Shown here one piece after another: positions 35,001-49,000 of a DNA stretch of 64,000 nt. How positions within the stretch are numbered: the first letter of the stretch is position 1; every line of letters starts with the position of its first letter. This DNA comes from Scilla litardierei (taxonomy: Eukaryota; Streptophyta; Magnoliopsida; Asparagales; Asparagaceae). A model generated the notes under the pieces. It did not search any database. It was not told where the DNA came from and worked only from the letters and a program-made list of their open reading frames with translations. The position numbers and the translations under genes are program-made. The DNA is taken from the NCBI GenBank assembly GCA_030789695.1, contig CM061138.1, positions 16,440,214 to 16,504,213 of the forward strand. Reading direction: 5' to 3'.

Positions 35001-38000
35001 ACCCCTTCAAAATTGAAGTGAAACAGCCGAATCTAAGTGGTTTTGGTTGAAACATTACTTCTGTGTAACGACAAAGATCGCTACTTAGAAAAAAAGGAAG
35101 GAAGAATTTTTTTTCATATCATAGATAGATATACTTATTTTTTAATCATCATCATCTTAAAGTCTTCATCCCAAATTTTTTGGATTGGCGTCATGGATTT
35201 AATTGAAAGAGAGAAAATTATAAAATAAAAAAGAAATAATAATAACAATAATAGTTGCAATAATAATAAAATAATAAAATAATAATTAAATAATACAAAT
35301 AAAAATAATAAATAAACACAAACATGATTTAAAAATATCGGATCGTGATGTTAGATATATGTCGTATAATATTATTTCTGTAGCTTTCCTTTTGCATTTA
35401 AAACTTAAGCTTTTTAATCAACCTCCAAAATTTACTTTAACTTATTAGCCCAGTCGACTTATCCTTTTCCCATCACTTTCACTCTCCTTCTATACTATTT
35501 CATTTTTTTGTTTGAGTTCTAAGTATTCTTTTGCACATCATATTTAAACCAAGCTCTTATTTATTCTTTGATGAAATCACAAAGACCACTACTTGGGGAA
35601 AAATGAAGAAAAGCTTTTTTTACATATCATAGATAGAAATACTTATTTTTGATCATAATTATCATAGAACTACATCATAGCTATAATTTTTTTACAAAAC
35701 ATAATTCAATCTTATTATTTCATTTAAAAGAAAAGATCTGGCAGTTAATAGTGGTAAAACTAGCCACTTGCATGTTGGTATTTATTTCCCAATCTTTGTT
35801 TTAATCCATTATTCTCTTAGCTGAGTTAGGGCCTTGTGAGGCGTTTTGGTCATGACCTTGCTTACATCTAAAGCCGAGATCCTGAATTATCATTCTCAGG
35901 AGAGTAGTCGCTGTAATTTTAGTAATAAAATTTTCGTTCTTAATATGAAACCATGCACATCAATTCATTAAAATTTTAATTTTGACTTCTTGCAGTGGCA
36001 ACACCATTATACTGAATATTTGCAGCGACGTGCTATATCTTATGTAGAACCAACAGCTATCCTTTTGATGTACTGAATATTTGCAGCAACGTGATATATC
36101 TTATGTAAAACCAACATCTATCCTTTTGATTGTCTACACATGGTTCATATTTCTTTCAACTATGCTTCATCACACGTAACTGACCCCCTCATTAGTCCAT
36201 GTACACCTGTCCGAACTCTCAATGAGTCTGTAGTCTTTTGCTTAACTGAAGCTACGCCCGATGTTCTTCATCTGTGATTCTTGACCCATCTTCTTGTTAG
36301 CATGGTATCGTTCACCTGTCTCAACATTCTCATTTCAGCTATATTCATTTTTACTAATATGTCTCTTAATTGCACCACATTCTGAATGACAAACCACAGC
36401 TGTTGCATAGCCATCTTATTAAAATTTCCCTTCAACTTTCTGTGTTTTCTTATCCAACTGCCACATGGTTTTTCTTCATAACCTTCACAGAATTTGGGAT
36501 CCAAATAGTTTTTATGCTTTTGAGTTTTTGAAGTAGTGCATTTTTGTTTGATTGTTACATCCATGACCAAGTTTTCCATATTTATGGCTGCTACATTGAC
36601 TAGTATTGTCTCTTGCATCATTTTTAAGGTTTTTAGAAGCCATTAGTATTGATCTTCCGTATAATTTTCCAGTGAAATTTTAAATTTGCTTTGCTTTCTC
36701 TGTCATAGCTTTTGGCTAGGGTACTTCTTCATGTACACAGTTTTCTCATACACCATGGTATCATCAATTCCTAGCATGTACGAGTGGCATACAAACTATC
36801 ACTAGTGAATGCTTACTTGTGGTCAGTATTTAGATTCACAACGGTTCGACATACATGCGAATTTAATGTGAACCCTTAAAGATAATACATTTAAGCCATG
36901 TGACCTATCTAATACTATCCGTGTTGCATAATTCTATATATCTACTAGTCATAACCCGTGCCCTCGGGCACGGTTCATTTAAGATATTCTCTCAAAATCT
37001 TTGTTCTCCCCAAAAATTATTTTCCCCTCCAAAATTTAAACAAACAAAAATCTAGTTTCGGCACATAACCATACCCTCGGACACGGTTCACTTAATTTAT
37101 CCCCTCAAAATCTTTGTTCTCCCCCAAAATTATTCCCCCTCCAAAATCTAAACGAACAAAAATCTAGATACGGTGCGGACGCCTTTTGCGCATAACCCGT
37201 GCTCCCGTACCCTCGGGCACGGTTCATTTAAGATATCCCCTCAATATCTTTGTTCTCCTCCAAAGATTATTTCCCTCTCCAAAATCTAAACGAATAAAAA
37301 TCGAGCTGGCCTTCGGGTGTAGGAAAAAAATTTAATCCGGGTCAAAAAGTGGGGGAAAATATGAAATGGTAGGGTTTTTTTTAGCAAAAAGAGAAAGCGC
37401 CGGTATTCTATGCAAACATAGTGATTGTGGGGGGACACAAAAATGAAGGAGGGAAGTGCATAAGTGTGGGTGTGTGTGTAAAAAGTGAAATGAGAGGGCT
37501 TTTTAGCAAAAAGTGGAAATGAGTGGTATTCTGCGCAAATGTAGTGATTGTGGTGGGTTTGAAAGTCAAAGGAAAAAAGTGGTGGTTTTTCCAAATACTC
37601 ATCTCAGCCATTCTTTTACTAAGATTAAATCCTAGACATTCTTCTATCAACCTCTTTATACATCAGCATGACATCAGCTTGTCCTAGTCAGCCTAGAATT
37701 CAAAAATCGTTGTCAAATGTAATATAGATATTTCGTCCCAATTCAATTTATTCCATAGAATTTAATTTCTCCACACTTTGTTCCATATCGGGTGAAATAC
37801 CAGTTCAGTGAATGTACTGACTTCTTCTTCTTACACCTTTTGTAATAAACAGGAGAAATGGCTCTTCTCGTTGAAGGATTGGGTGTAGGAGGGGAGACAT
37901 CGATTGAGGAATATATAATTGGACCTGCTAATGAACTCAATGATGAGGAGGCCATGGTTGACGGAAAGGAACAGATTAAGCTATATGGACCTGAGGAAGG

Positions 38001-39982
38001 CCAGTCCTGGATTGCTCGGCCTGTAAAGGGACAGAGCATGCTGGGGGATTGCCTTGGTAGCATCTCCCGCCACGGAAGCATGGAGAAACAGGGTAGTGTT
38101 CTTGGTGTGGATCCGCTGGTCACTCTGTTCGGAAGCGTCCATGAGAACTTACCACAGACGGGAAGCATGAGAAACTCTATGTTTCCCAATTTTGGCAGCA
38201 TGTTTAGTGTTGCAGGGCATCAACCAAAAACTGAGCAGTGGGATGAGGAAAATGGCCACAGGGATGGTGAGGACTATGTCTCTGATGATGAAGGGGGCGA
38301 CTATGATGAGAACCTACATAGTCCGCTGCTCTCACGCCAAACAACAAGCATGGAAGGCAAGGACATGCCACCACATGGATCTCAAGGGAGCGTTCTAAAT
38401 ATGAGGAGAAACAGCAGTCTGCTGCAAGGAACCAGTGGGGAGGCAATGGGCATTGGTGGAGGATGGCAAATTGCCTGGAAATGGTCTGAGAGAGAAGGAG
38501 CTGATGGGAACAAGGAAGGAGGTTTCAAGAGAATCTATCTGCATGAGGGTGTTGCTGCATCACGGAGGGGTTCACTTGTGTCTATCGCAGGAGGTGATGT
38601 CCCAGAAGAAAGTGAGTACATCCAGGCTGCTGCTTTGGTGAGCCAGCCTGCACTTTACTCCAAGGAGCTTATGAATCAGCACCCAGTTGGGCCGGCTATG
38701 GTTCATCCGTCGGAAGCTGCTAAAGGACAAATATGGGCAGATCTTCTTGAACCTGGAGTCAGGCGTGCATTGTTTGTTGGGGTTACGCTCCAAATCCTTC
38801 AGCAGGTTAGTAGTAATTGTCTTACTTGACATGGCATCTAAATTAATCTACTAACAGATACTACATAATTTTCCAACTTGTCAGCAATTAGCAGATTTGA
38901 CTGTTGAACTAGGTTGATCATATTTAATTTCTCTATGGTAGTTTGATTCTGTTACAGTTTTATTACATGTGATGAACCAAAGGCAATGTTAGTTTGTCTG
39001 AATTTGTACAGTGTTTTTAAGTCTTTTGATTATTTGTTTTCAATTGACAATAACCTCACTTTGGGTTGTCATACTTCAACTGCAATTCACTCGAGTGCTT
39101 GTGTAGTCTCTAGGTATTTTTTATGCTTGCCAGGGTATATTGGAATTATTCTTGCTACTCTACCGCATTCATTGTGAGTCATGAGGGACAAACTGATGTT
39201 AGAATAGTAAGCAACCTATATTGAGGACTCTGAGTTTCTGGTTTCAGAAGAGACCAGGATTTTGTGGTTTCCCTTCATTGACTAATGCCTCATTATGTAT
39301 GGTTTGGACCTCCATGATAATGATCCATTTACTGGGTAATTTTTTCTCAAGAACTAATGAAGTAATACTAGTAGTACAACTATTGGCTTTTCGTGACCAT
39401 CATGCTTGTATTTGTTTGATTTTATTGTTACTATTGATGTAAAGATTTCAATCAATAGGTGATTTCTGAAGTACTGCTGTGGAACATCCCCACTCTATTG
39501 TACCGCCTTTACATGCCATTCATGGCTTTTATACGGTCATAGAAACCCTGACATTGCACTATGATTTGACACGCTGACATATGGCCATTTCTTTGAAGCA
39601 CACAAAACAGGAAGTATCATGTCTGATTAACATGTGTGTTGTGTCTAATATGGCTAATGTGGGTGTTCTAGATGTATCGGGCATGAAACTAACTGCATGT
39701 GAGTCTCTATCTTTCATAGGTTCTCGGTCTTTGGCCGTGTCGGAAGTTGTGTTGTTTGATGGTTTATGGTTCAGATATACTGCTTTCTTTTTTATGGAAA
39801 TCAGTGGAATCTTGCAGATAACGGCAGACTGATACATTGGGTCATTCATTCTGGAGCACTAACTACATGTCTAATTCTCACAATGAATTGTTATCTCTGC
39901 ATGGGAAGACATGACACTCTCACACACTCACAGAAATGAATTGCCATCTTTTCAATGGTATTCGTGTTGTGTGTGTGTGTGT

Positions 39983-40061
<79 letters not shown>

Positions 40062-43000
40062 CTGTCAAATTTCTGGTTATTTTTTAAATGGAAACTTAAC
40101 TCCCCAAATTAAAGAATTTCCAAGGTGCAAAACCTTTTCGTTGGATTTGATCCAACCCATTTAAACTATCTTAAATTTTTAAGTGATTTGAATGTGTTTT
40201 ATCCAGGAATCAACCGGTGATAAAATCAATGTTTTAGTGTCGCGCCCCGCTTTCTTGTGCTAAAAGAAACAAAAAAGTGACAAGTCCATGCATATATAAA
40301 TCTAATTGGTATTCACACTTTCGACTTCCATATGTTACACATCTGTAATAAATTACATGTTCTTTTGCTTATAATTAGAAATGAGCAACTATATTAATGA
40401 TCTGTACAGATTAATATTATTTAGTAGGAAAGATAGCATATGTGAGAAATAATAAGGTATGAACAGACTAATACATATAATGATTTAAGCAGCTTATGTT
40501 CAGAAATCTGTCTTATAAAGGAGGTTTTCCCTACAAGATAATCTTCTAGGAATCTTTGTACTTGATGGATATTCCTATGTAGAACTATATCAAAATATAA
40601 AGGAATATATGTCAGTAAGATATGCTTGTGTAGGGTTCTCAAGTAAAAGTACAATAATATAAAACTTAAAATTCATGATAAAATATCAGTATGGATGTGA
40701 TGAGCACAACATAACAAAATTTCTAGTAGCATGAACCAATATAGATAGCAATTACGTGAATAATGAACAATGAAATAAATTTTAGCCATTGTGCTCACAA
40801 TACTTGTTATGCAAACTCCTCACTAGACTTTTAGCCAACACTTGATTATGAAATAAATTTGGAACTCTAAACTAAACATTAACATCAGATCCTTAATGGA
40901 GTTTAACCCCAAAATCCCAAAACCCATGGCCAAACCGTTGCTTTGTCTGTGAGAGCCCTTGCTCTGGCCGAAAGCTAGTTTTGTTGTCCCTGGCCGTTTG
41001 GCCACTGCTCTGGCCAATGGACAAGCAGAGTTTTGAGGAGAACCTCTACTTGTAATTTTATGGTATTTTTAGCTATTAAAATCTGAGAGAAAAACACATT
41101 GCATTGCATAGAACTGCTGCTGAAATTTCAGAATCTGTCCATACGTTTTGTGTTACATTTTCATCACTTTTATAAACCAGCTTTGTAGCAAATCTTTCCT
41201 AAAATCGTTGGCTATTCTTTTGTTAATGTTACACACTTTTTTTTGGATTTTTATACCTGCAACCTGAGGTGAAAATGCTTTAAAACGACAAGTTATCACC
41301 GCTAAAATTTTAGGATGTGTCATTATACTTTGTGTTCAATTTTCATCATTTTATTATTCAGTTTGGGTTTTGCTAGAGTATTTTCCTGAAAATGTTGGTT
41401 TATTTGATGTCTCATTTACTGCAATAAATGAAGGTTCAGTAAGAATTTTTAGATGATACTCTCTTATTTCAAGCAATGATATGATATTGTGTTCAAGTTT
41501 TGTTGATATGTATGTACATATAAAGGTGACATGTAAAACATGAGATAATGTTGTATAAAGATGAGAAATAAAGTTGGAATCATGTGTACGAAGAAAGGAT
41601 GAAAACATGTTGTATGTTGTATTGATGTCACACAAATTGTTATGGTGATGCACAATTTACGCTTGGGGTGGGAACTTATTGTCACGATGATGATTATGTA
41701 ATTAGGATAACCTAAAAACCGTTACTCATAAAGGGGTAACAGTTTGGTTTTTCTTATGTGTTGGACATTATATATTTTATTTAAAAAACTCCACAGTCGG
41801 GCTTGGATTTTAATACTGAGCAGATGTCCGAGGGTAAAATATGCAACTTGGGTATAAACTTGGGTATAATCAAGATCATGGACCCTATGGTTGCATACAT
41901 GAAGATACCAATAATAAATGAACCTACTTCCATTATTGTAGTGGAAAATATGAATATAGCAGTATAACCCTACTATTTACGGATAGTGAAAAGCATGGAT
42001 ACGATAATATAACCCCATTTTATTACTGAAATGTGGAAACACGGATAAAGTAAGGACCGTTGTTGCACTTGCATCCTTTGGGATAATGAGTTTCCCATCC
42101 CCAAGAATCATGTAATAATATAATACATGTACAATATCATGTAATTAGGTACAATAAGTAGGAATAGTGAAATATATTATCATAAAAATGTGATTAGGTA
42201 CGGTAATCAGGTATAGTGGCTTGTTCAGTATTGTGATCAGTAGGTATATAATCATGTACAATTGACAAACTATATCATGAGCAGTGAATGTCGTTTAATA
42301 ATGTATATAATGTTCTACACAAAGAATAAATACTTAATATATGATGAATTCCATTACCCAAGTTATACATTATTTATCAGATTATCTTTAATGCTAAGCT
42401 GATTAATTATCCATTTGATAAAGGAGATGTTTAATTAGATATCATGATCAAGTTTCATAGCATAGTTGTAATGACATATGTGCATATTATAAGTCATGAG
42501 ATATATTCTCAATGTCACACGACTCAAAAGAGGGTTGATGATCTATATTTAATATCATGGTATGATTGAGCCTATGCTTTAAGGGACCATATACAATAAT
42601 TTTCGTGGTACTAGATTGTCGTGTAAATCAAAGGCATGCGACAAAAATATGAAACATGAGCATAATCATTCCATGATCCAACCAAATCAAACCATTCAAC
42701 ATAGCCTAGAAACCGACATAAGTATGTCCCAAGTCATGTGTATAGGGTGTAGCCTCAAGTCAAGTACACGACTAATCATTTATGCGTAATAATATGTCAT
42801 ATATGATACCATGCCCCAAGATATAACGTCAAAACTTCCAACACTTCAAAACCAATATATGTTCAATAACATTACATATTTATGGAACGAAAGAGTCAAC
42901 TACATGGTAGCAGAGGCCAAATGAACCACTTCAGAGCAGTAACGGTGTAAACAGAGGCCAAAGAGGCAATTACGGAGCAGTAACGGGGCAAACAGAGGCC

Positions 43001-46000
43001 AAAGAGGTAATTACGGAATGCAATGGTATGAACAAAGGCTAAAGAGGTCATTGCAGAATGTAACGGCACAACCAGAGGTCAAAGAGACATGACAGAGCAG
43101 CAATGGCACAAACAGAGGCCAAAGATCATGGCAGAATAATGAGAGCATAAGGTGGCCAAAGAAGCCACTGCAATGCGAATCAGTAATGGGACAAACTGAG
43201 GCTAAAGAGGTTATTGTAAAGCAGTAGAACATATAATATAAACCAAGCAACATTTACTATGTAACAAAAGCACAAAATAAAGTCAAATAGCCCTAAACAA
43301 AATAACCAAGATACCCCAACCAGCACAATCGAACTCAATCAAGACAAACAGCCGTAGTTATCAAAAATATCAACAAAAAATAAGAACAAAATTAAATTAT
43401 AAATTAGGGGAACTTACTTGAAGATTAGAGAAGTAAGAGAAAAGAGAATGAAGCACACTGTCTAGCCATGCTTGCGGCTGTGGTTGTTGTTCCTGCTCCA
43501 AGGAGGGGGAAAATCCAAGTGATCATGCGAAAGGAGTAATGATCTAAGCTCGTGCATATGAGTTAGAGAGGATTCATTGAGATTTACACTTTTGGTGTAG
43601 GTTTTATGGAGAGACGGAGAGATGGTTGCCGTGAAAGGGGTGAAGATGGAGACAGTGAGTGAGGGGAAATCATGTTTTTAAAGAGTTGATCATGGATGAA
43701 AGGAGTCGAGCATTGAGGAAGAAGATCGACATCTATTAAACGCCGACAGGGTGGGATCCATGGCCAAAACAGGTGGGCGTGGAAAGAGGAAATGATGGCA
43801 GTATCATGAGGTGAGAGAAAGAAAAGGAAATAAGAAGATTCTATTAAGACAGAGGGTTTTAGGATTCAATGGGGGTGTAAATGGGTAAGTTTGGGTTTAA
43901 TTTTAAAGCGGGTCAATGGTTTTGGGTTGCGGTTTAATGGGTTGAGGCTTAAATGAGCGCAACAATCCAAAAAATACAGAAAAATCATCAAAAACTAAAA
44001 AAAAATCATATTTGATACAACTTTTTATATATTTAAAACATTTTATTTTTTTATTAAAAACATGAAAAAGGGTGATGGTCATTACATTTAGAATTTATTA
44101 GAAGTGAATAGTTTGTCCCTTTGTGCATGGTTAAAACATCCTTGAAATTTTGTCCATATACAGTTTTAGATCATATGTAGTATTTTTGATTTTCTTCATA
44201 ATTTTTTATCTGGAGTGTTAAGTTTTTTTCCAAAAAATAAACAAACTTATATAGTCCAACTATATATATGTATGTATGTACGTATGCATGTATATAAAAG
44301 AAAATGTGTATCATGTCATATGAGCATTTTGCTCATATCCATTGCAATTTTTTTGGAAGATCAGTTGTCATTTTGAACTTTATATTCTAAAATCCTAATA
44401 TATCAAAAAAGCGAACTCAAAGCTTTTTGCTCGTCGATCTACTTGTTAGGAAATTAACCATTTTACAACAATACTTTTGTCACCCTAGGTCGACAAGCAA
44501 AAGCTTCGTGTTCACTCGATATTTTGTGTGTTGGGATTTTAGAATGTGAGCATCAAAATTAATGGATTAGATCCAAAAAAATAGTGAAGTGTGTACTTTC
44601 GTGCACTATATGATGCTTGTGCTCTTAAGGCATTTGATACACATTTCCCTCGCTCTCTCCCCACACACGCACATGAGGAATATGTGTATCGGCTATCCAA
44701 AGAGGAATCCCTTCTATGTACTTGTTAAAAAGTATACTCCATTATTTTTAGATGATCTATACACTTGTTAAAAAGTATACTACATTATTCACTTGTTAAA
44801 AAAGTATACTACATTATTTTAGATGGTCAGTACCATTTATTTTGATCTTCATGAGCAATGAGCAAAGATCTAGTGAACTCAATATGTTTTGCATGTTAAT
44901 TTAGTCATTGTAAATTGTTAAATTTGTAACAACTAGATCAACAAACAGAACACCTTGGGTATACAAAAAATTTGGTGTATCAAGGTTGTAGAATAAGATG
45001 ATCAAAATGAGATGTGCCGATCATTAAAAATTGTGGAATGCTAAAAAATAACGAAGAGCAAACTTTTTAACGTGTATAAATCGAATTCCTTCTTAGGTAG
45101 CTGATGCTCATATGTGTGTGTGCACGTGCACACGTGCATGGGGACTGTAAAACGGTCGGAAAGGAGGGGAAAGAAGAAAAGTGTGGTTGTGTGTGGGGTG
45201 TCCATGGGATACAATGCAAAACCCGGAAAAAGGAGGGGAAAATAAGGAAAAGTGTGTGTGTGTGGAGGGTCCATGAGAAAAAAATGCAAACTCCGGGGTT
45301 GTATGTGCAAAATGCCACACATCTTCTCTTATCCCTAAAAATCTCCTCATCTCTTATCCCAATTTCTCTTCTCTTGTCTAATTTCTCTTATCCAAAAACC
45401 CATGATAACATCCATCAAATGTTATATATATATGTATATGTGTATGTGTATGTGTATATATATAGATACATACATACATACATATATGTATATGCGTGTG
45501 TGCGTATATGCAAATATTTATACATATTCATATGAATATATATGAGTCCAAAATTATATCATATCATATATCATATAAGGGAAGTAAATAATGTAGAAAT
45601 ACTTACCCACGATAGGGTGGCAAACATGTTGGATATGGGTTGGGTCTAGTTTGACAACCCATAAAGGGTATATCGGAATCGACTTGAATTAGTTTGGTCA
45701 AACACTTTGTATATGTACCTATCTTGGATAAAAGCCGTGGTCACCTGAACCTGACCTGCTTAGCAAAGCGGATCAGGTTCATGTAATTTTTTAAAAAAGG
45801 GAAAAATTCTAAATTTTTTTGGAATTTTATTTCGTCCGATGTACTTGCGTTCTCTTCAAAAATTACAAAAGAAAAAAAAGAAAATAAATATACTGAAACA
45901 TTGTCCTAAGGAATATGGGTCGTTCGGGTCATCAATGAGGTTGATGTACAACATGATAGATTTAGGGATTTTTGGAGGATTTGGGAAAGAATTGATAAAC

Positions 46001-49000
46001 TGGGGTTATTGGCTTCTCACCAAGTGTTTCCGAGACTTCTCACCAAGGATGGAGAACCTTTCACGGGTTTAGAGAACATTTCTCATTGATTTAATTCATT
46101 GATCGAGTGAAAAATAAACAAGTCTAGAGCCTTTATATAGGCTTACAGTTCAACTCTTTTTTATCCATTCGATGGGGATCCTAAACATTCAAACACTTAA
46201 AAATAAATAAGACTCAAAATACATAAAGACTTTAAAACTCAAAATAAAATTAAAATTAAAATTAAAATTAAAAGATGATATCTTGATCAGATCTCTATCA
46301 TTCTTCCCAGTTTGAGAACTCCATCACCTGGTGAAGGATGTCAAAAGTGGCATAGATGTAGAGAAATCAGTAGTCATCTGTAGTGGAAGAAGATTCATCC
46401 ATGAACCTTGAAGTGTAATAGGATGCAGATGGGCAGCCGAACACCGTCTAATAATTTCTCTCAATTCATGAAAGATAAAAGCATTCGAAACATGTTTGTT
46501 GGTTAGAGGAAGAGGGTCTGGGATAACAAACTTGACGTGCTCAAGGAGGATCAACGGTGCTTCTTTCGGTAATTTTGGCGTACATAAACAAATGGCTCAA
46601 GATAATGCTCAGGTTGTAGTACTGGATCAAGTTTTGTCTGATTGTGGTACTGGATCAATCTCTGGTTTAGGCTATGACTTTGGTCTAGGGTTTGGGCTCT
46701 TGCTGTTTTCTCAATACTAGTTCTGGCTTTGGGTTGGACTCATGCTCCAATTTAGGCTCGTGCACAAGTTTTGTCTCAATGTCTTGGTCATGACCTGACT
46801 TCAGTTCATGTTCAAGCTTACACTTTGCCTTAGGTGTTGGATCAATTTCTAGCATAGATTTAGGCATGAGTTTACTTTGTTATTCCCTCTTCAATTGTTT
46901 ACAATGGTTGCAATTCTCATGTATAAGTTCGATTGGATTCTTCCCAATCTTAAGACTTGAGAATTGCCGGGGTGCCTGTGGAGTTTTTCAATGCTTGAAA
47001 AATATCGAAGAAGAAGATTGGATCTGAATGTTGACCATTGATGATAAGACACTCGAAGATTCAAGCACTAAGACATCACTTCTCCACCTAGCTTGAGCTA
47101 TGCATAATTATATTTTGGTTCGTTTGATAAATCAAAATGGAAGAAGAAATTTTCTAGACAGTACTCACAATCATCATATCCAAATTTGTCTTTGAATCCA
47201 TAAAAGATTGGTACTTGTCATCACTTCTCAAGCTCAAAGTTTGTTTTGGGAGTATATTAATTGTAAAAATCATCATAGTAATCATGACAATATCTCATAA
47301 TTAAGAATAAAGTTTCTTGTACGGAGGGTACCAATGCGTACTTGGCTGAGTTAGTTATCCATTGGTGCGAACAACACTGAAATTTTGGACTTCAAATAGA
47401 TCCAGAATCATCAAAAATAGTAAAACTGCGCACAATTCCTAGAAATTCAGCCAGAAAATCATCAAATATCACGTCTCACTGTTGGAGCTACGGTTTGGCT
47501 GAGTAGGCTCGGGTCGGTGACGCGGCTGAGCAGGCTCGGGTCGGCGCATTGGCAGCTCGATGTCGCATGTCGACTCGGCTCAATGTCGGGAACGACTTAA
47601 TTGAGCTGGTACTGTAGCAGCAGCGGCTCAATGACGCCGATCGTGTTTTCCGACGATCATTACAGCGGTTTACCGCCAAACTGAATTCCTAGGCTCGTCT
47701 GGTGGATGGAAAGAAGATAGTGGGGCCAATGGCCCCGGCTGTTGCAGGAGTCAGCTCTGACGTGGGGCCAGAAGTGGGAAAGATGTCGAATTCGGCTCCT
47801 TTGCTCGACGACGACGTGATCTCTGTGCACCGACGGGGCCAACAAGAGTGGGGATTTCGTGGCGGTGGAGGCGCTGATCGGGGAGGCCGTCGAAGGCTGC
47901 GGCGATGGAATTTCTTAAATTTGGGTTTGTTTAGATCTGAGAATTGAAAAGAGCAAAGAAATTGACGTAGGACGGGATAGATTTCGGGATTTTTTTGAAA
48001 GATTTGGAAATTTTTTTTTGGATAAAGTATGGTTCTTGGCTTCTCGTGAAGGGGTTTTGAGGCTTCTCATCAAGGAAGTGGAATCTTTCACAGATTTAGA
48101 GAAAATTTCTCATTGATTTAATTCACTAATCGATTGAAAAATAAACAAGTGTAGGGCCTTTATATATGCTTACAGTCCAATACTATTCTTCACCCACCCG
48201 ATGTGGTAATAAGCATTAAAACACTTTAAAAATAAATAAAAAGACTCAAAATACCTAAAGACTCTAAAACTCAAAATAAATAAAAATTAAAATAAAATTA
48301 AAAGATGCTATCTCGATCGGATCTCGATCGGATCCCTGTCACGTCTATGTTAATAATCCATTCTAAGCAAATCTTCTACTTTTACTCCACTATACCATCC
48401 CGCCTCTGCCATCGGATCCCTATCACGTCTATGTTAATAATCCATTCTAAGCAAATCTTCTACTTTTACTCCACTATACCATCTCACCTCTGCCATGGGA
48501 TGCTAAAAAACACTTAATAATTTGGCCGGCAAAATATATCGTTAATTTGTCTAGGACCAATCGCAGCAACCCATCATCATATAACACAACATAACACACT
48601 TGGTAGTAACGATAACTTTAGCACAATGTAAGAGGTGCTGAACAAGTTCAAATCCCCACTACGATTAAGCTATGTATCTCATTCATGAACTAAATCTCAC
48701 ATTAATATATGATTTAAAATTCCAACATCATAACACGTGAAAAATTAGATTATATAAGGTTGTTAGCATCTATGAAAATGGGTAGATACAGAGACTAACT
48801 CTCATAAATTTCAATTTGGATATCCCAATTTCAGGTATACTTGAACAATATGTTAATCATATATAAAAGATAAACACCAAGATTATGACGTTCTTAAATC
48901 TAATGCAATCAATTCGAAATGGTAATTATATTGAAAAATGTATACCTGGTTGTCTCCATTTTGTCTTCTCTGTCAATAGTTCCCTAGTAAAACTCCAAAC

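Larger units (their letters stand above)
17905..37852 (+). other. TST intron 2 (19.9 kb), filled with transposons
   Basis: Bounded by a GT donor and AG acceptor that restore the reading frame exactly. Its contents, listed separately, are a copia relic with an inserted hAT transposon, a Tat-like LTR element and several tandem repeats. The first 950 bp and the last 500 bp are unremarkable intron sequence. Confidence 0.9.
45954..48341 (-). mobile_element. Gag-only non-autonomous LTR element, copy 2 (both LTRs)
   Basis: Minus-oriented, 2.4 kb. Direct LTRs at 45954-46300 and about 47975-48341 flank a 1.7-kb internal region that parallels copy 1: GC-rich leader (47480-47900), gag-like core, acidic tract, C-terminal module. 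No pol. The purine stretch GGGAAGAA precedes the 3' LTR on the minus strand. Flanking 5-mers do not match, perhaps because the right end has been re-duplicated. Confidence 0.8.

Noticed and set aside
37286..37650. Two minus-strand frames of 80-102 codons
   Set aside because: Low-complexity Phe/His/Thr-rich translations of tandem repeats next to exon 3.
45041..45535. Overlapping open frames on both strands
   Set aside because: They translate GT/AC-rich tandem repeats.
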